Assembly: GCA_013180625.2 (NCBI GenBank)
Contig: SNVD02011186.1
Location: 124,001 to 188,000, forward strand
DNA length: 64,000 nucleotides
Direction of reading: 5' to 3'
From: Boswellia sacra
Lineage: Eukaryota; Streptophyta; Magnoliopsida; Sapindales; Burseraceae
This document shows positions 38,892 through 51,508 of this stretch, piece by piece; position 1 is the first letter of the stretch, and the number at the start of each line of letters is the position of its first letter. The notes beneath the pieces are model-generated. The model was not told where the DNA came from. It searched no databases and saw only the letters and a program-made list of their open reading frames with translations. The position numbers were made by a program, and so were the translations under genes.

Positions 38892-41800
38892 ATGGGTAGG
38901 TGGTGGCTTGGTGGGTTTGTGGCTGCGGTTTGCTGGTTGTTGGTGGTGAGTAGCATTGTTGATGTTGCTGTGGTGGACGGGCATCCGGCTGAGGATCTGG
39001 TGGTGAGATTGCCTGGTCAACCCAAGGTCGAGTTCAGGCAGTTTGCTGGGTATGTTGATGTGGATGTTAAGAATGGGAGGAGCTTGTTTTATTACTTTGT
39101 TGAGGCTGAGAAACACCCTGAGAAGAAGCCTCTTACTCTCTGGCTCAATGGAGGTTGGTTGCCTTGCTTTTGCTTCTTCTTTTCAAAGGAAAATTGAATC
39201 TTCTGGTGCTTGTTTGTGCAAATCTGTTGTTGGTTTCTGTGTCTCATTTTCAGTTTTTTGAGTAACTTCTGGTTTAAATGAGGACTGTTTTCTCTACTAT
39301 TTTATTTCTTTTCACGTATGGTTGACTGAAGGTTTTGTGATTTATTTTTTCCTCTTCCCAATTGAAAATTCGTTCTTTTTTACCGTTTTTATGCTAGGTC
39401 CTGTACCCAGTTGTACTTTATTCTCCGTACTTTTTTTTTCGTGCTATTTAGTCCTCATATCTTCTGGTACATCTGTCATTGCTTTAGAATTCAACAGTGT
39501 TTGGATAATTTTGAGAAATCAGCAGCAGCACAGCCACATGCGCCTGTAAATTTTACAATTTGGAATAAACTTTGATCTTATTTATTTATTTACTTGATGT
39601 GGGAACAAATGCTTTTGATCAATGCCTTCATAGATGAACTTGAAAGTTACAACATTCTCTCCATCTCCAACCCGCTGGAAAACTTATCTTAAATTTACAA
39701 AGGCACGTGTCAAAGCTTTTAATATTCATCATCTTATGCTGGGAAAACCAAATGCTATTACTTGAAAATATTCTCAAATAACCTGCTACAATTTTTGCAG
39801 GTTGTTTAGGCAAATAACTATTCAGATAAGTTTGATTCAGGACCGTCATAACTAGTCTTCTAATTGTTTGATTTTCAAAAACAATTCAATTCCTTTGTCT
39901 CTTTTTTATTTTAATTTTATTTCAGAAATTTTCTTTTAAATTTCATTATAGTTTTTGATAGCCAGATTGATATATCTCCCTCTAGGGCCTCTATAAAACT
40001 AGATGGGGAAATACTAAATAGTAGTAAATGAGTCTTATGCTGTATTCTTAATAAAGGTTATCAAATGCCAAACTCAATCAAAATTATTATTGCAGGTCCA
40101 GGATGTTCATCCATTGGTGGAGGCGCTTTTACAGAGTTAGGTCCATTTTTTCCCAGAGGTGATGGTCGAGGACTTCGAAGAAATAAAATGTCATGGAATA
40201 AAGGTATGATACTAACACGGTGCATTACTTAGCCATGGTTGAAGTACTATAAATTATTCTGGGATTCCAATTTGTTCTGAATTTTCATTTTCTAATTATT
40301 GTAGCGTCAAATCTCCTCTTTGTTGAGTCTCCTGCTGGAGTTGGATGGTCATATTCAAATACAACTTCCGATTATAATTCTGGGGATGCGTCTACTGGTA
40401 AAAAGAATCTCAGACGGCTATATTAATTTTCTTCAGTTGCATGATTTTGGGAACAGACTGTATCATTACTATTTCTAACAAAATCTTTTTGGCTTGTTGT
40501 CTGATTTGGAATGATCAAAGCTCAATTTCCTTTTCTTTGCAGCCAAGGATATGCACACATTCTTGTTGAAATGGTTTAAGAAGTTTCCAGAATTCAAATC
40601 CAGTGAACTGTTTCTTACAGGGGAAAGCTATGCAGGTCTGACCATTAGTATAGGGGAGTTTTAATTTTAGTTTAATAATTATTCTCAAAAAGAAAATTTT
40701 TTGAAAGAGCCTAATCTTCTGTCACTTATCTTTTTAGTGAATAAATGTTATTTGCAGGTCATTACATCCCACAGTTGGCTGCTGTTTTGCTTGACCATAA
40801 TGCACATTCAACTGGTTTCAAGTTCAATATTAAAGGCGTTGCTGTAAGAAAACCTGACATTTAAAATATTGTATTTGTGTTTGTTGGAATTGTCTTTGGT
40901 ATTTCGTGGTTGCTTTTTCTCATTTAATCCTGTCCTTTTTCTTCCCTCTGATAGATTGGAAATCCACTTCTCAGACTTAATCGGGATGCTGCAGCAACAT
41001 ATGAATTCTTTTGGTCTCATGGAATGATTTCTGATGAAATTGGTCTCACCATCATGAACGAATGTGATTTTGATGATTATGTCTTTGCGAGTCCTCACAA
41101 TATAACTCAATCATGCAATGATGCCATAAATGAAGCAAATAATGTTGTTGGTGAATATATAAACAATTATGACGTAATCCTTGATGTTTGTTATCCATCT
41201 ATAGTAGAGCAAGAGCTACGGTTGCGGAAAATGGTATACTTTGATTTTCCTTCTAGTTGCCTTCTTTGTTCTTTATTCTTGTGCTGTTTGTTATTTATTT
41301 GTAAGAAACTTTATTTATTTTTGTAAATACAGGCTACTAAGATAAGTGTAGGAGTTGATGTGTGTATGTCCTTAGAAAGACGTTTTTATTTCAACCTTCC
41401 TGCGGTTCAGAAGGCTCTTCATGCAAATCGTACTAATTTGCCACATAGCTGGTCTATGTGTAGTGGGTAAGATACTGTGCTAGTAAACATACTCATCCTT
41501 TAGGCATATAAACATGTAGAGCTACTTTGGCTGCATCTCTCTGTCAATTGCAAGATTTTTCATATTACAATTCTGCCTGCATTTTGCTTGAAATAGAAAT
41601 TTATCTATGTATACATATAGCTCTCATTCACATGTCATTCTCCATGTGTGTTGTTCCAATACCTTTTGCTACTCTTGGTTCTGAAGCAAAGTCCCCTCTT
41701 AGGATTTTTAATCACATCCTGTGTGTTAGTTTTTTAACGCACTACTACATGTTCTACTGAAGTTTGCAATTTTGTGCATTGGACAGTGTTTTAAATTACA

Positions 41801-42377
41801 GTGACACAGATGGTAACATCAATATGCTTCCTGTGCTCAAGAGAATAGTTCAAAATGGGATTCCTGTTTGGGTGTTTAGGTAAGATCTTTAGTGTGCACA
41901 ATAAAGTTGATTATACGACTGATCTGCTAGCCCCTTGCTTATTTGTTTCCAGTTAGATTGGTAATGGTAATTTATTTTTTTAATGTATTGTGGTTGTTAA
42001 ATTTAATGAAATGCAGTGGGGATCAAGATTCTGTTGTACCTTTGCTGGGGTCTCGCACCCTCATCCGCGAACTAGCGCATGATCTAAAGTTCAAAGTTAC
42101 AGTACCATATGGAGCTTGGTTTCACAAAGGCCAGGTATTTAGACATTTTAATTCATTGTTTTCCTTTTCCCTTATTTCATGTCTCTGTTAACTTGTTTTC
42201 TTGATATAGGTGGGAGGGTGGGCCACCGAGTATGGGAACTTGTTGACTTTTGCCACAGTAAGGGGTGCTGCTCATATGGTCCCCTATGCACAGCCATCAA
42301 GAGCCTTGCATCTTTTCAGTTCATTTGTTAATGGCCGAAGACTGCCCAATAATACGCGTCCTTCGATAGAAGACTAA
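38892..42377 (+). CDS. Serine carboxypeptidase-like protein (peptidase family S10, SCPL class II)
   Basis: Ten exons (38892-39153, 40096-40203, 40305-40397, 40543-40635, 40758-40843, 40955-41233, 41333-41466, 41787-41879, 42017-42134, 42210-42377) join in phase to 477 residues. The start is the ATG giving MGRWWLGG; the same frame upstream has no ATG. A hydrophobic N-terminus (to about residue 30) fits a secretory signal. S10 motifs are intact: LNGGPGCSS, the nucleophile Ser183 in GESYAGHYIPQ, Asp385 in SGDQDSVVP and His444 in GAAHMVP. The family hydrolyses C-terminal residues of peptides, or in some class I members transfers acyl groups. This sequence looks like the SCPL40-45 group. N-glycosylation sites such as NTTS and NITQ suggest an extracellular or vacuolar protein. 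Substrate unknown. Confidence 0.93.
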
Positions 42378-43487
42378 GAAAGATTGTTTTAACAGTAGCT
42401 ACGGCCTTATAGATTCTCGAATTTCATAAATTATAATAACTGAATCGACAGAAGAAGGCATTTCAATTGTAGTTTAGGAGAGGAGAGGAGCGAATTCAGT
42501 ATAGGACTTTTCTTCGCTTTTATTGATTACGGTTATTTCTTGTATCTGGTTGAAATGACAGAATATGATTGAGTTGATACAGGACTCATTTCATGTTCCA
42601 GATGGGAGGAAAGTTGGTTGTTTCACAAATACTCCAGTGTCAGGAAATATATAGGCCATGTTAGAATTGTGATTGAATTTGAATTATTTTGAATTTTAGT
42701 AAGAATATATAGCGGATATTGATTTTTAACTACATTAGAAAATACGCAGAATAGAAAATAATTTTTTACATAAGTCAGGAATTTATATGAATAAGGTTGG
42801 TGAAGTCTGTGGATTGAACTTGTTATGGCCATAATTGTTCGACACTTATTTGCTGATCAATGTAAGAACTAAGTAGCACTACCTAGAGTTAACAAAAGAC
42901 TTGGTTTACTTAGTCTCAATTGCTATTATGCATGTTCCACTGAGGTTTCCTCTCATAGGCGCATGCAATTCTGAACTCACATATTTTCACTCTCTTTTAC
43001 TATCGATATTTTGCCGATGATGTCTTCTTCTCTTTTGATAGAGTTTAACCAGCAATTTGATTATTAAATTGAATCTTCTTTTCAATTTATATATTATTCC
43101 ATCTGCCCAGAAATCTTAAAAAAAATTATGTGAAGTATTATAATCTCTTAAAACAGATTATGTTATGTTATAAATACATATTAATATTATCACAAACAAT
43201 AGAAACTTAATACATATAGATTTATTTATATTAAAAATTACATGTCATATGCCAACGTGTGAGGCCCTGGGCTCCATTCTGCCTTTTGGCTGTGGTTACC
43301 GGATGAATCGAGCTATTTAACCCTCTCCATTCATCGTATAACCCCTAATATATGGCTACTTTTGGCGCCAATTCTATGTCTATCTATTGATTTTTTTTTA
43401 AATTTATTTAATTTTCAAATTTTGGAAAAAAAATTCCACGTGACTCGAGTAACCCAACTTTGTCATGCTCGAGTCATTTCCGAGGCA
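42378..43487. other. Intergenic region between SCPL and PPR genes
   Basis: 3' flank of the SCPL gene and promoter side of the PPR gene. Nothing else recognised. Confidence 0.5.
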
Positions 43488-46400
43488 ATGCGCTTCAGGT
43501 TTCTCTTCATACCATCAAAGCCATGTAACTTTCTTCACTACTCAAGCTTCTCTACGATTTCGAACGAGTCAATTTATTGGACCCCAAATCCCGTATATGC
43601 TGGACTCTTGCAGATTTGCCGGCAACAATGCAAACAAATCAATACCCGTCACGTGTTCGACGGAAGGTCTCAAAGGCTAACCCGGGCTTCGAAAACAGGC
43701 AGAATTGTCCATGCGCAGAGCCTGAAACTTGGGTTTGGGTCAAAAGGGTTGCTAGGAAACGCAATTGTTGATCTTTATGCCAAGTGTGGCAACATAAACT
43801 TGGCTGAGAAGGTTTTTAATAGGCTTGAAAAGAGGGATATTTTAGCTTGGAACTCAATTTTATCCATGTATTTAAAGCGTGGGTTGTTTGAACAAGTAGC
43901 TAAGTCTTTTGGGTTGTTGTCTCTTTGCAGGGTGTTGCCAAATGAGTTCACATTTGCCATGGTTTTATCTGCTTGTGCAAGATCAGTGGATGTTGATTTC
44001 GGCAGGCAAATACACTGTTATGTTATTAAGGTTGGGCTCGAGATGAGTTCTTTTTGTGAGGGTGCTCTTATTGATATGTATGCTAAGTGTAATAATGTGA
44101 GAGATGCAAGGCAGGTTTTTGATGGGGCAGTGGATTTGGATACAGTTGCTTGGACATCAATGATAGCTGGGTATGTCCAGGCTGGTTTGCCTGAGGCAGC
44201 ATTGGAAGTGTTTGAGGAGATGAAGAAAATTGGCCGTGTGCCAGACGAGGTGGCATTTGTGACTGTGATAAATGCGTGTGTTGGTCTAGGAAGGCTTGAT
44301 GATGCATGCAAATTGTTTTCTCAGATGCAAAACCCGAATGTTGTAGCATGGAATGTTATGATTTCTGGGCATTCCAAGAGAGGCTATGATGCAGACGCTG
44401 TTCATTTTTTTCAAAGAATGAGGAAAGCTGGTGTTAAATCCTCACGATCCACATTAGGCAGTGTACTGAGTGCCATTTCAAGTTTAGCAGCTCTTGACTT
44501 TGGCTTGATAGTTCATGCTGAGGCTATTAAGCAGGGTTTAAACTCTGATGTTTATGTGGGAAGTTCTTTGATCAATATGTATGCCAAGTGTGAGGAACTA
44601 GAATCTGCAAAGAAAGTATTTGATTCTTTAAATGAGCGGAATATTGTTTTGTGGAATGCCATTCTTGGAGGTTATTCACAGAATGGCTATGCCCATGAAG
44701 TGGTGGAATTGTTCTCCGATATGAAGAGCTCTGGTTTTCATGCTGATGACTTTACCTATACTAGCATTCTGAGTTCATGTGCTTGCTTGGAAGATTTAGA
44801 AATGGGTCGCCAGTTGCATTCACTCATTATCAAGAACAATTTTGCATCTAATTTATTTGTTGGAAATGCACTGGTAGGAATGTATGCTAAGACTGGGGCT
44901 CTAAAGGAAGCAAGGCAACAGTTTGAGCGCATAGGGAATCAGGACAATGTATCTTGGAATGCAATTATTGTTGGGTATGTGCAGGAAGGGGATGAGTTTG
45001 AGGCTTTTAACATGTTTCGAAGAATGAATTTGTCTTGGATGTTACCTGATGAAGTGTCCTTAGCCAGTATCCTCAGTGCCTGTGCAAATCTTCAAGGTCT
45101 CAAGCAAGGGGAACAAGTACACTGCATGTCTGTTAAAATTGGACTAGGAACAAGTATGTATGCAGGAAGCTCACTTATTGACATGTATGCCAAGTGTGGA
45201 GCTATTGGGGCTGCACATAAAGTCCTCTCTTGCATGGCTCAACGGAGTGTGGTCTCCATGAATGCTCTGATTGCTGGATATGCTCAAAACAATTTAGATG
45301 AAGCTGTTGGTCTATATCACGAGATGCAGGTGGAAAGATTGAACCCAAATCAAATAACTTTTGCAAGCCTTTTAGATGCATGTGATGGACCTGAGAAGTT
45401 CAATTTGGGAACACAACTTCACTGTCTTATAGTAAAGAGGGGCCTTCTGTATGATGATGACTTTTTGAGTGTCTCACTGCTGGGTATGTACATGAACTCC
45501 AATAGAAATAGAGATGCAGTTATTCTCTTCTCTGAGTTCCAAAATAGAAAAAGCACGATTTTGTGGACTGCTATTATTTCAGGGCACACTCAAAATGATT
45601 TCAATGAGGAGGCATTGCATTTTTATCGAGAAATGCGTAACTACAACGCCCTACCTGATCAGGCTACATTTGTTAGTGTCCTTAGAGCATGTGCTGTCTT
45701 ATCTTCTTTAAGAGATGGTAGGATGATCCATTCTCTCATTTTTCACACTGGCTATGATTTAGATGAGTTAACATGTAGTGCCCTTGTAGATATGTATGCT
45801 AAATGTGGGGATATGAAAAGTTCTGTTCAAGTTTTTGATGAGATGGGAAATAAAAAATTTGTAATTTCTTGGAACTCATTGATTGTTGGATTTGCTAAAA
45901 ATGGTTATGCCGGAGATGCACTCAAAATCTTTGATGAGATGAAGCAAACTTGTGTTATGCCTGATGACATCACATTCCTTGGTGTTCTCACTGCATGTAG
46001 CCATGCAGGGAAGGTATCTGAAGGTCGCCAAATCTTTGATATTATGGTAAATTACTATGGGATTCGCCCTAGGGTAGATCATTGTGCTTGCATGGTTGAT
46101 CTTTTTGGTCGATGGGGTTTTCTTGAAGAGGCAGAGGAATTCATGAACAAGCTAAGTTTTGAACCCGATGCAAAGATTTGGGCTACTTTGCTAGGTGCAT
46201 GTTGGATACATGGAGATGATACAAGGGGAAGGTGGGCAGCCAAGAAACTCATCGAATTGGAACCCCAAAATCCTTCACCCTATGTGCAGCTTTCCAATAT
46301 ATTTGCTGCATTAGGAAATTGGAATGAGGTAAACGCTTTGAGGAGGGAAATGAGAGAAAAAGGAGTGAAGAAGTTGCCTGGATGTAGTTGGATTGTAGTA

Positions 46401-46547
46401 GGACAGAAAACAAACTTGTTTGTTGCAGGGGATACTTCTCATCCTAGTGCAGATGATATTCATGTAGTTTTGAATGATTTGACAGCTTCAATGAAAAAGG
46501 ATGGCTGTATTCCTGAAATCGATTCTTTTTGGCATGATGAAGGATGA
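43488..46547 (+). CDS. Pentatricopeptide repeat protein, PLS class with E domain (At3g09040-like)
   Basis: A single exon of 1019 residues. The first ATG in frame is at 43488 (MRFRFLFIPSKPCNF); the open frame extends upstream without an ATG. The N-terminus is basic and Ser-rich, fitting import into mitochondria. More than twenty PPR units follow, recognisable by repeating LIDMYAKCG, NVVAWN and GYVQ-type segments in the P-L-S pattern. The C-terminus has E/E+ motifs (GCSWIVVGQKTNLFVAGDTSHP) but no DYW domain. E-class PPR proteins bind organelle transcripts and recruit C-to-U editing factors; the RNA target cannot be told from sequence reading alone. Length and order match the Arabidopsis At3g09040 type. 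Absence of introns is normal for PPR genes. No lesion. Confidence 0.93.
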   Translation: MRFRFLFIPSKPCNFLHYSSFSTISNESIYWTPNPVYAGLLQICRQQCKQINTRHVFDGRSQRLTRASKTGRIVHAQSLKLGFGSKGLLGNAIVDLYAKCGNINLAEKVFNRLEKRDILAWNSILSMYLKRGLFEQVAKSFGLLSLCRVLPNEFTFAMVLSACARSVDVDFGRQIHCYVIKVGLEMSSFCEGALIDMYAKCNNVRDARQVFDGAVDLDTVAWTSMIAGYVQAGLPEAALEVFEEMKKIGRVPDEVAFVTVINACVGLGRLDDACKLFSQMQNPNVVAWNVMISGHSKRGYDADAVHFFQRMRKAGVKSSRSTLGSVLSAISSLAALDFGLIVHAEAIKQGLNSDVYVGSSLINMYAKCEELESAKKVFDSLNERNIVLWNAILGGYSQNGYAHEVVELFSDMKSSGFHADDFTYTSILSSCACLEDLEMGRQLHSLIIKNNFASNLFVGNALVGMYAKTGALKEARQQFERIGNQDNVSWNAIIVGYVQEGDEFEAFNMFRRMNLSWMLPDEVSLASILSACANLQGLKQGEQVHCMSVKIGLGTSMYAGSSLIDMYAKCGAIGAAHKVLSCMAQRSVVSMNALIAGYAQNNLDEAVGLYHEMQVERLNPNQITFASLLDACDGPEKFNLGTQLHCLIVKRGLLYDDDFLSVSLLGMYMNSNRNRDAVILFSEFQNRKSTILWTAIISGHTQNDFNEEALHFYREMRNYNALPDQATFVSVLRACAVLSSLRDGRMIHSLIFHTGYDLDELTCSALVDMYAKCGDMKSSVQVFDEMGNKKFVISWNSLIVGFAKNGYAGDALKIFDEMKQTCVMPDDITFLGVLTACSHAGKVSEGRQIFDIMVNYYGIRPRVDHCACMVDLFGRWGFLEEAEEFMNKLSFEPDAKIWATLLGACWIHGDDTRGRWAAKKLIELEPQNPSPYVQLSNIFAALGNWNEVNALRREMREKGVKKLPGCSWIVVGQKTNLFVAGDTSHPSADDIHVVLNDLTASMKKDGCIPEIDSFWHDEG

Positions 46548-47637
46548 GACAGGAACCTTCTTTTGTTAGTTTTAAGCTACCTGTGTGAGCAGATTTGAGA
46601 TTCCAATTCGATTCAATTTGAGCAGTCTGCTGCATTATATTGATAATGACAAACTAACAATCTGCATACCAGAGACCATTTGAGTACTAGACGTGGGTTT
46701 TAGGAGGCAAAACCCTTCTTTTTTAGGTGCAAATCTGCAGAAGTCCTAATCGGTTTCTCAAAGTATTCTCTGGACTATGATACAAATGCTCCATCAATTT
46801 GCAAGAGTTAGAAAAATGCAATTAAGTTACTGGGAATCCACTGCCGCACTGAGCTAGACTTCTAAACACCTACACTGGCTTCTCATTTTGGTGGTGAGAG
46901 AAGTCCCAGATAAAGCAATATTTATCTTCTTGTTGAGTTGATTCTTTACTGTGGATTTTGCCTTTGCTCACATTTGTAAAGTAGTTGCTTCATTACTATG
47001 GCATGAAGATGATTAATAGAAGCGACACCAGAGTAGTCATACAGAAAGAAGCTTTATTGTCATCGGAGATATACTGCTAGACAATATGTTGTTGGATTCA
47101 CATGTGTGTCATAGAAAAGAATAAGAGAATTGAACAATGGATTTTGCTAATTATGGAAGATGTGATAGCCCCCTGATTTTTATTATTTTTTATTTATTTT
47201 TTTTAAACTCTGGATCACCGATTTGCTAATATTACTAGCCAGTGCCTAGCCTAACCCTTGAATGGTTAATTGGATTAAGCTTTTTGGGATTAAAATTCTT
47301 CCCCTAGTTGATGGGTTTGTTGGGTGATTGATTCCAAGGGCACTTGGATTGGACATATTTATTGCTGTCTATGTGACACTGGGGTTCATTAAAAGTTTCC
47401 TAATTTCGGTAACATATAAATTTTTTTAGGATTTCTTAATATGGTCGACTAGAAAATCTCTAATAGACAACAATAGATCAAACTTAAAGAATAAAGGATT
47501 AAATTGAATTATAACTGAAACTTAAAAAATTAGTAATGAATTTCAACTATTCTTGAAAATGTTAAAAGCAATTTGTTCTTAAAATAGACTGCTCACCTCA
47601 CATTTGACCCTTTTGATTTGGTTAAACTAAATATTTA
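46548..47637. other. Intergenic region downstream of PPR gene
   Basis: Includes the PPR 3' flank. Nothing else recognised. Confidence 0.5.
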
Positions 47638-47812
47638 CACTCTGTTCTTTTATGAATTCAAATCCTGTTTTCTGTGCTGTATATTTTTCAATGCAATTTA
47701 CATTCAATTTCAACCATATTTTCTTTTCAAAATTCAAAATAATTCAAAATCAATCACATATTCCTAAATTTAATTGAAAACAAAAATACTGGATTCATAA
47801 AAGAACACAGCC
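47638..47812. mobile_element. PIF/Harbinger-like (Tourist) MITE, 175 bp
   Basis: Imperfect terminal inverted repeats (CACTCTGTTCTTTTATGAAT at the left; GGCTGTGTTCTTTTATGAAT on the other strand at the right) enclose an AT-rich interior. TTA flanks both ends (47635-47637 and 47813-47815), the 3-bp duplication expected for Harbinger-type insertion. Confidence 0.7.
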
Positions 47813-48725
47813 TTATTTTTTAATATCAATATTGTTTTCAGCTACAGCAACACAGCATTATGCCAAGTGCGCCGTGTCAATTTTTATATTAAAACGTGAA
47901 ATTTTTAATATGAAGTGTGAGATTTATAAATTTTCAACTTGTAACAAAATTTAACATAAAACAAAATTTATCTTATACCTAATTAATCATATAATTGTAG
48001 CTATATTAGTAGACAAATAATCTTACATGTCGAATAATCTTATAGCCATGGTACGAGCTTAGACCAGTTATGGAAGTGGATGATTGCATTTGTGTACTAA
48101 TTTCGACACCCTAGTTAACTGAATTCTCACTCTCAGCATCTAATTATTCTTATTCTTACACCAAATGCTACAAAATTCTGCTTTATGTTTTCGTCTGTTT
48201 CAATTCCATTTTCTGTTTTCTTTTGTTTTTAATACTCTTTTGTCTTCACCGACATTCCACGCGCTATTGGCTTCTGTTAAATAACTCGGGTGCGTTTAGT
48301 TTAGCGATCATTTTCAGACCAACCACTTTTTGGTTGGCTAATGCTCATTATTGCATGAACAACACTCAACATTAGATGACTCAGCTCAAACTATCATTTT
48401 CCTTTTACCAATTTTTCTACGCTTAACAAACTCAATAGCTCCACCTCCACTGCTTCACCTGCAACTGTCCCCAGCTCAGGTGCTTCTCTTCAGCAAAGCC
48501 CAGTTGGGAAGTTCTAAAATTTCTCCCAACGGGTGGAGTAAGTCCATGTACTTTAAGTGATCGATTTCGTTTGTTTCTTGATCTGCACTTCCATTGATCT
48601 GGTTATGCTTATGTGCGTACATTTATATTTGATGGCATTAGTGGCTTTTGGTTTTAGTGAGTAGATTCATTTAAGGTTTATGTTGATAAATAGTTGTTAA
48701 GTTGGTTGAATTACCGGAAGTGCCA
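47813..48725. other. 5' flank of the TBL gene, possible leader exon
   Basis: A pyrimidine- and proline-codon-rich segment around 48400-48540 ends in GGTGGAGTAAGT, which looks like a splice donor, so an untranslated leader exon and a short leader intron are plausible. No in-frame ATG there connects to the main reading frame. Confidence 0.35.
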
Positions 48726-51508
48726 ATGAGGGAGATGATGAGGAGCTTAGTTTGGGTTTCATTTGGTCATGTTGGATCTATTTACATGAGGGTTTTGAGT
48801 TTCAGCAACAAAATAGTAAAGGGTCATTGTAAATTTTGGGTTTTTCAATCATTCAGTGGATTTGCTACTGGATTATTGATATCCTTCCTTTTGGCGATGA
48901 CATGTGGATATTTATATTTGTTTCCTAAGTTTCAGCCAGTCACTGATAGATTTGGGATTCCTAAGCCAAGTAATTTGAGTGGCAAATGCAATGTTTTCGA
49001 GGGAAAGTGGATCCAGGATGAAAGCTATCCTTTATACAGTGCTTCTCATTGCCCTTTTGCAGAACGCGGATTTAATTGTTTGGCTAATGGCCGGAAAGAT
49101 AGAGGTTATACACAATGGAGATGGAAGCCGAATGACTGTGATATTCCAAGGTTTATTGCAGGGGAAATTCTTGAACAGCTTCGAGGGAAACGGGTTGTCT
49201 TTGTTGGTGATTCATTAAGTAGAACACAGTGGGAGTCTATGATATGTATGCTGATGACAGGTGTGGATGATAAGAAGAGTGTTTATGAAGTTAATGGAAA
49301 TAAGATCACAAAAAGAATTAGGTTTTTAGGTGTTAGATTTAATTCATTTAATGTTAGAATCGATTTCTATCGTTCAGTTTTCCTTGTTCAGCCTGGTCCA
49401 GTTCCAAAGCGTGCCCCAAAGAGGGTTAAGTCAACGCTCAGGCTTGACAAATTGGATGACATTAGCAAAGAGTGGATTGATGCTGATGTTTTGATATTTA
49501 ACTCTGGACACTGGTGGACACGAACTAAGCTTTTTGAAATGTAAGTTGTCTAGTTCTTTTGCTGTTATTTTCATCATTATTATGTTCCATATAAGTTGAA
49601 AATAAGTTGCAATCTAACTTTGTTAAGCATGCTGATTCCATTACAATTTTAGGTAACATTTTAACTTAGAATTTTGTTGAAATAAGTAGTGTACAAATCA
49701 TGTGCTTGATCGTTGACTTAGATTTTCTTCTAGCGGAAATATATTAGGGAGTTAAAAGTTTCTTTCTGACCACCCACTCATCAAGAACTTTCTTTGATTC
49801 TCTGTTGGAAAGGAAGGTCAGGGATGCTGTTAAATGTAGTCCTTTGATAGATTGTTTTACTTGGCTATGTCCAATGGATATCTCTCTCTGTCTCTTCCAG
49901 ATACGACTGCATGTGCACTTATGTGGCTGCATTTGGGAAGCATCTTCTTGTTTACACAATTCGTGCCATGATTTTTTAACTGCAAATTTTCACCTTTTAG
50001 TGGAATTCTCCTAACATGTTTTTCAGACAGGGGCTGCTATTTTCAGGTAGGTGGAGCGCTAAAACTTGGAATGCCAACCACTTCTGCATTCAGAGCAGCA
50101 TTAGAAACATGGGCATCTTGGGTTAAGACAACAATCAACGCAAATAGAACAAGTATATTTTTTCGGACTTTTGAATCATCCCATTGGAGGTATGTTATGT
50201 AGTTAGTTATTCCATTCAATACCAATTTGTTTATTTAGTAGCTTCGCGAGATTTTCCAGATGTTATGGTCAACATCTGTTCAATCTAATCAATTTGTATG
50301 TGTTGCATCTTTATCAGTTGAACTAATCTGTTATAACTACAAGTGAGCGGTGTGTTACGGCCCGCCCAATTTGCTTGCTAGAGTGGCCCATGTGCACAAG
50401 GCTTGGCTTAGTTTTTAGAAAGCTTACAAGGCCTAGCCCATCCTCTAGAATTCTTTAGCAAGCCAAGTTGCTAGAAACCTCCCTTGTAAATATCTAATAT
50501 ATTTTAGGTGTGCTGCCCAATCTCTAAGCTCGTGACAGGTGGCTAATATTTTATAATTGGTTTTTCAAACTGGCTTACCATAAACCCTTTTATTCTTTTA
50601 TGATATTGAAATAGGTAATAACCCATATTTTTCATCAAAGGACACTGTCTATTTTTAGATAGGAATTGGAAAACTCTGCAACTTGAGAAATTAATGCATA
50701 TGCAGTAGCAGTGAAAACTTCTGGAAACTTATGAAGGGAAACTGGATTTTGTTTTACAATGGATGTGACGGGTTGCCTTACTGAAAGATAAACTTTCCTC
50801 CCTGCTGATTTGGAGGTTTCACCAAGTTATTCCAAGATCAGCATCGTCTGGACTGCAGAATAACTGTGAGACCTGCCTTAGCAGTGGTGTATTTTATGGA
50901 ATTACAGTGTGGAGAAAGACAGAGTAGCTAGAATGATTCCATCAATATTGATAATATCTATAATTTTTCTCCAAATATAGACTTTGTAAAGAGATTTCTT
51001 CTCAGTTCTGTATCTTTTAATGTTCAGTGAAATATTTCAAAGGTTTCTTGTTCAGTGAACTAGTTGTGAATATAATACTTAAAATGGAACTGGTTCCCAG
51101 TTCTCTATTTTCCAATTTGTGATCGTGTATCCCTACTCATCTACTTATAATTAATACTCCTAATAGTTATATGGAAACTTGACTAATAGTTTTTACCTTA
51201 TCTGTGCTAGCGGTCGAAATCGCAATTCTTGTAAATTTACTAAACAACCTTCATCAGGAATGAAAGGGAGGGAACGCAGCCCAATTTCAGATCTCATAAT
51301 TGATGTTGTGAAAAAAGCTGCTATTCCTGTAACAGTTCTTCATGTTACACCAATGGGGGCATTCCGCAGTGATGCTCATGTGGGTACTTGGAGTGACAAT
51401 CCATCTGTTTCTGATTGTAGCCATTGGTGTCTACCAGGAGTCCCGGATACATGGAATGAAGTTCTCTTCTCCTATCTGCTGACCAAGAATGGGACATTTC
51501 TTCAGTGA
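48726..51508 (+). CDS. Trichome birefringence-like (TBL/DUF231) polysaccharide O-acetyltransferase family protein
   Basis: Three exons, 48726-49540, 50031-50189 and 51211-51508, join in phase to 423 residues from the first ATG (MREMMRSLVW). One membrane segment at about residues 47-65 makes it a type II Golgi protein. The TBL domain (CNVFEGKWIQDESYPLY, then CPF) is followed by the DUF231 part with the GDS motif at residues 161-163 (FVGDSLSRTQWESM) and the DxxH motif at 393-396 (DCSHWCLPGVPDTWNEVL); Ser, Asp and His are the catalytic residues in characterised TBL acetyltransferases. Family members acetylate xylan, mannan, xyloglucan or pectin. The exact acceptor is not evident. Exon 2 has two close acceptors (CAG at 50026, CAG at 50030); only the second keeps the frame. 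No lesion. Confidence 0.9.

Noticed and set aside
43362..43487. N-terminal extension of the PPR protein
   Set aside because: There is no ATG in this stretch; the first in-frame ATG is at 43488.
48351..48560. Open frame upstream of the TBL gene
   Set aside because: It is more likely an untranslated leader with a splice donor near 48540; it is not in frame with the TBL protein.
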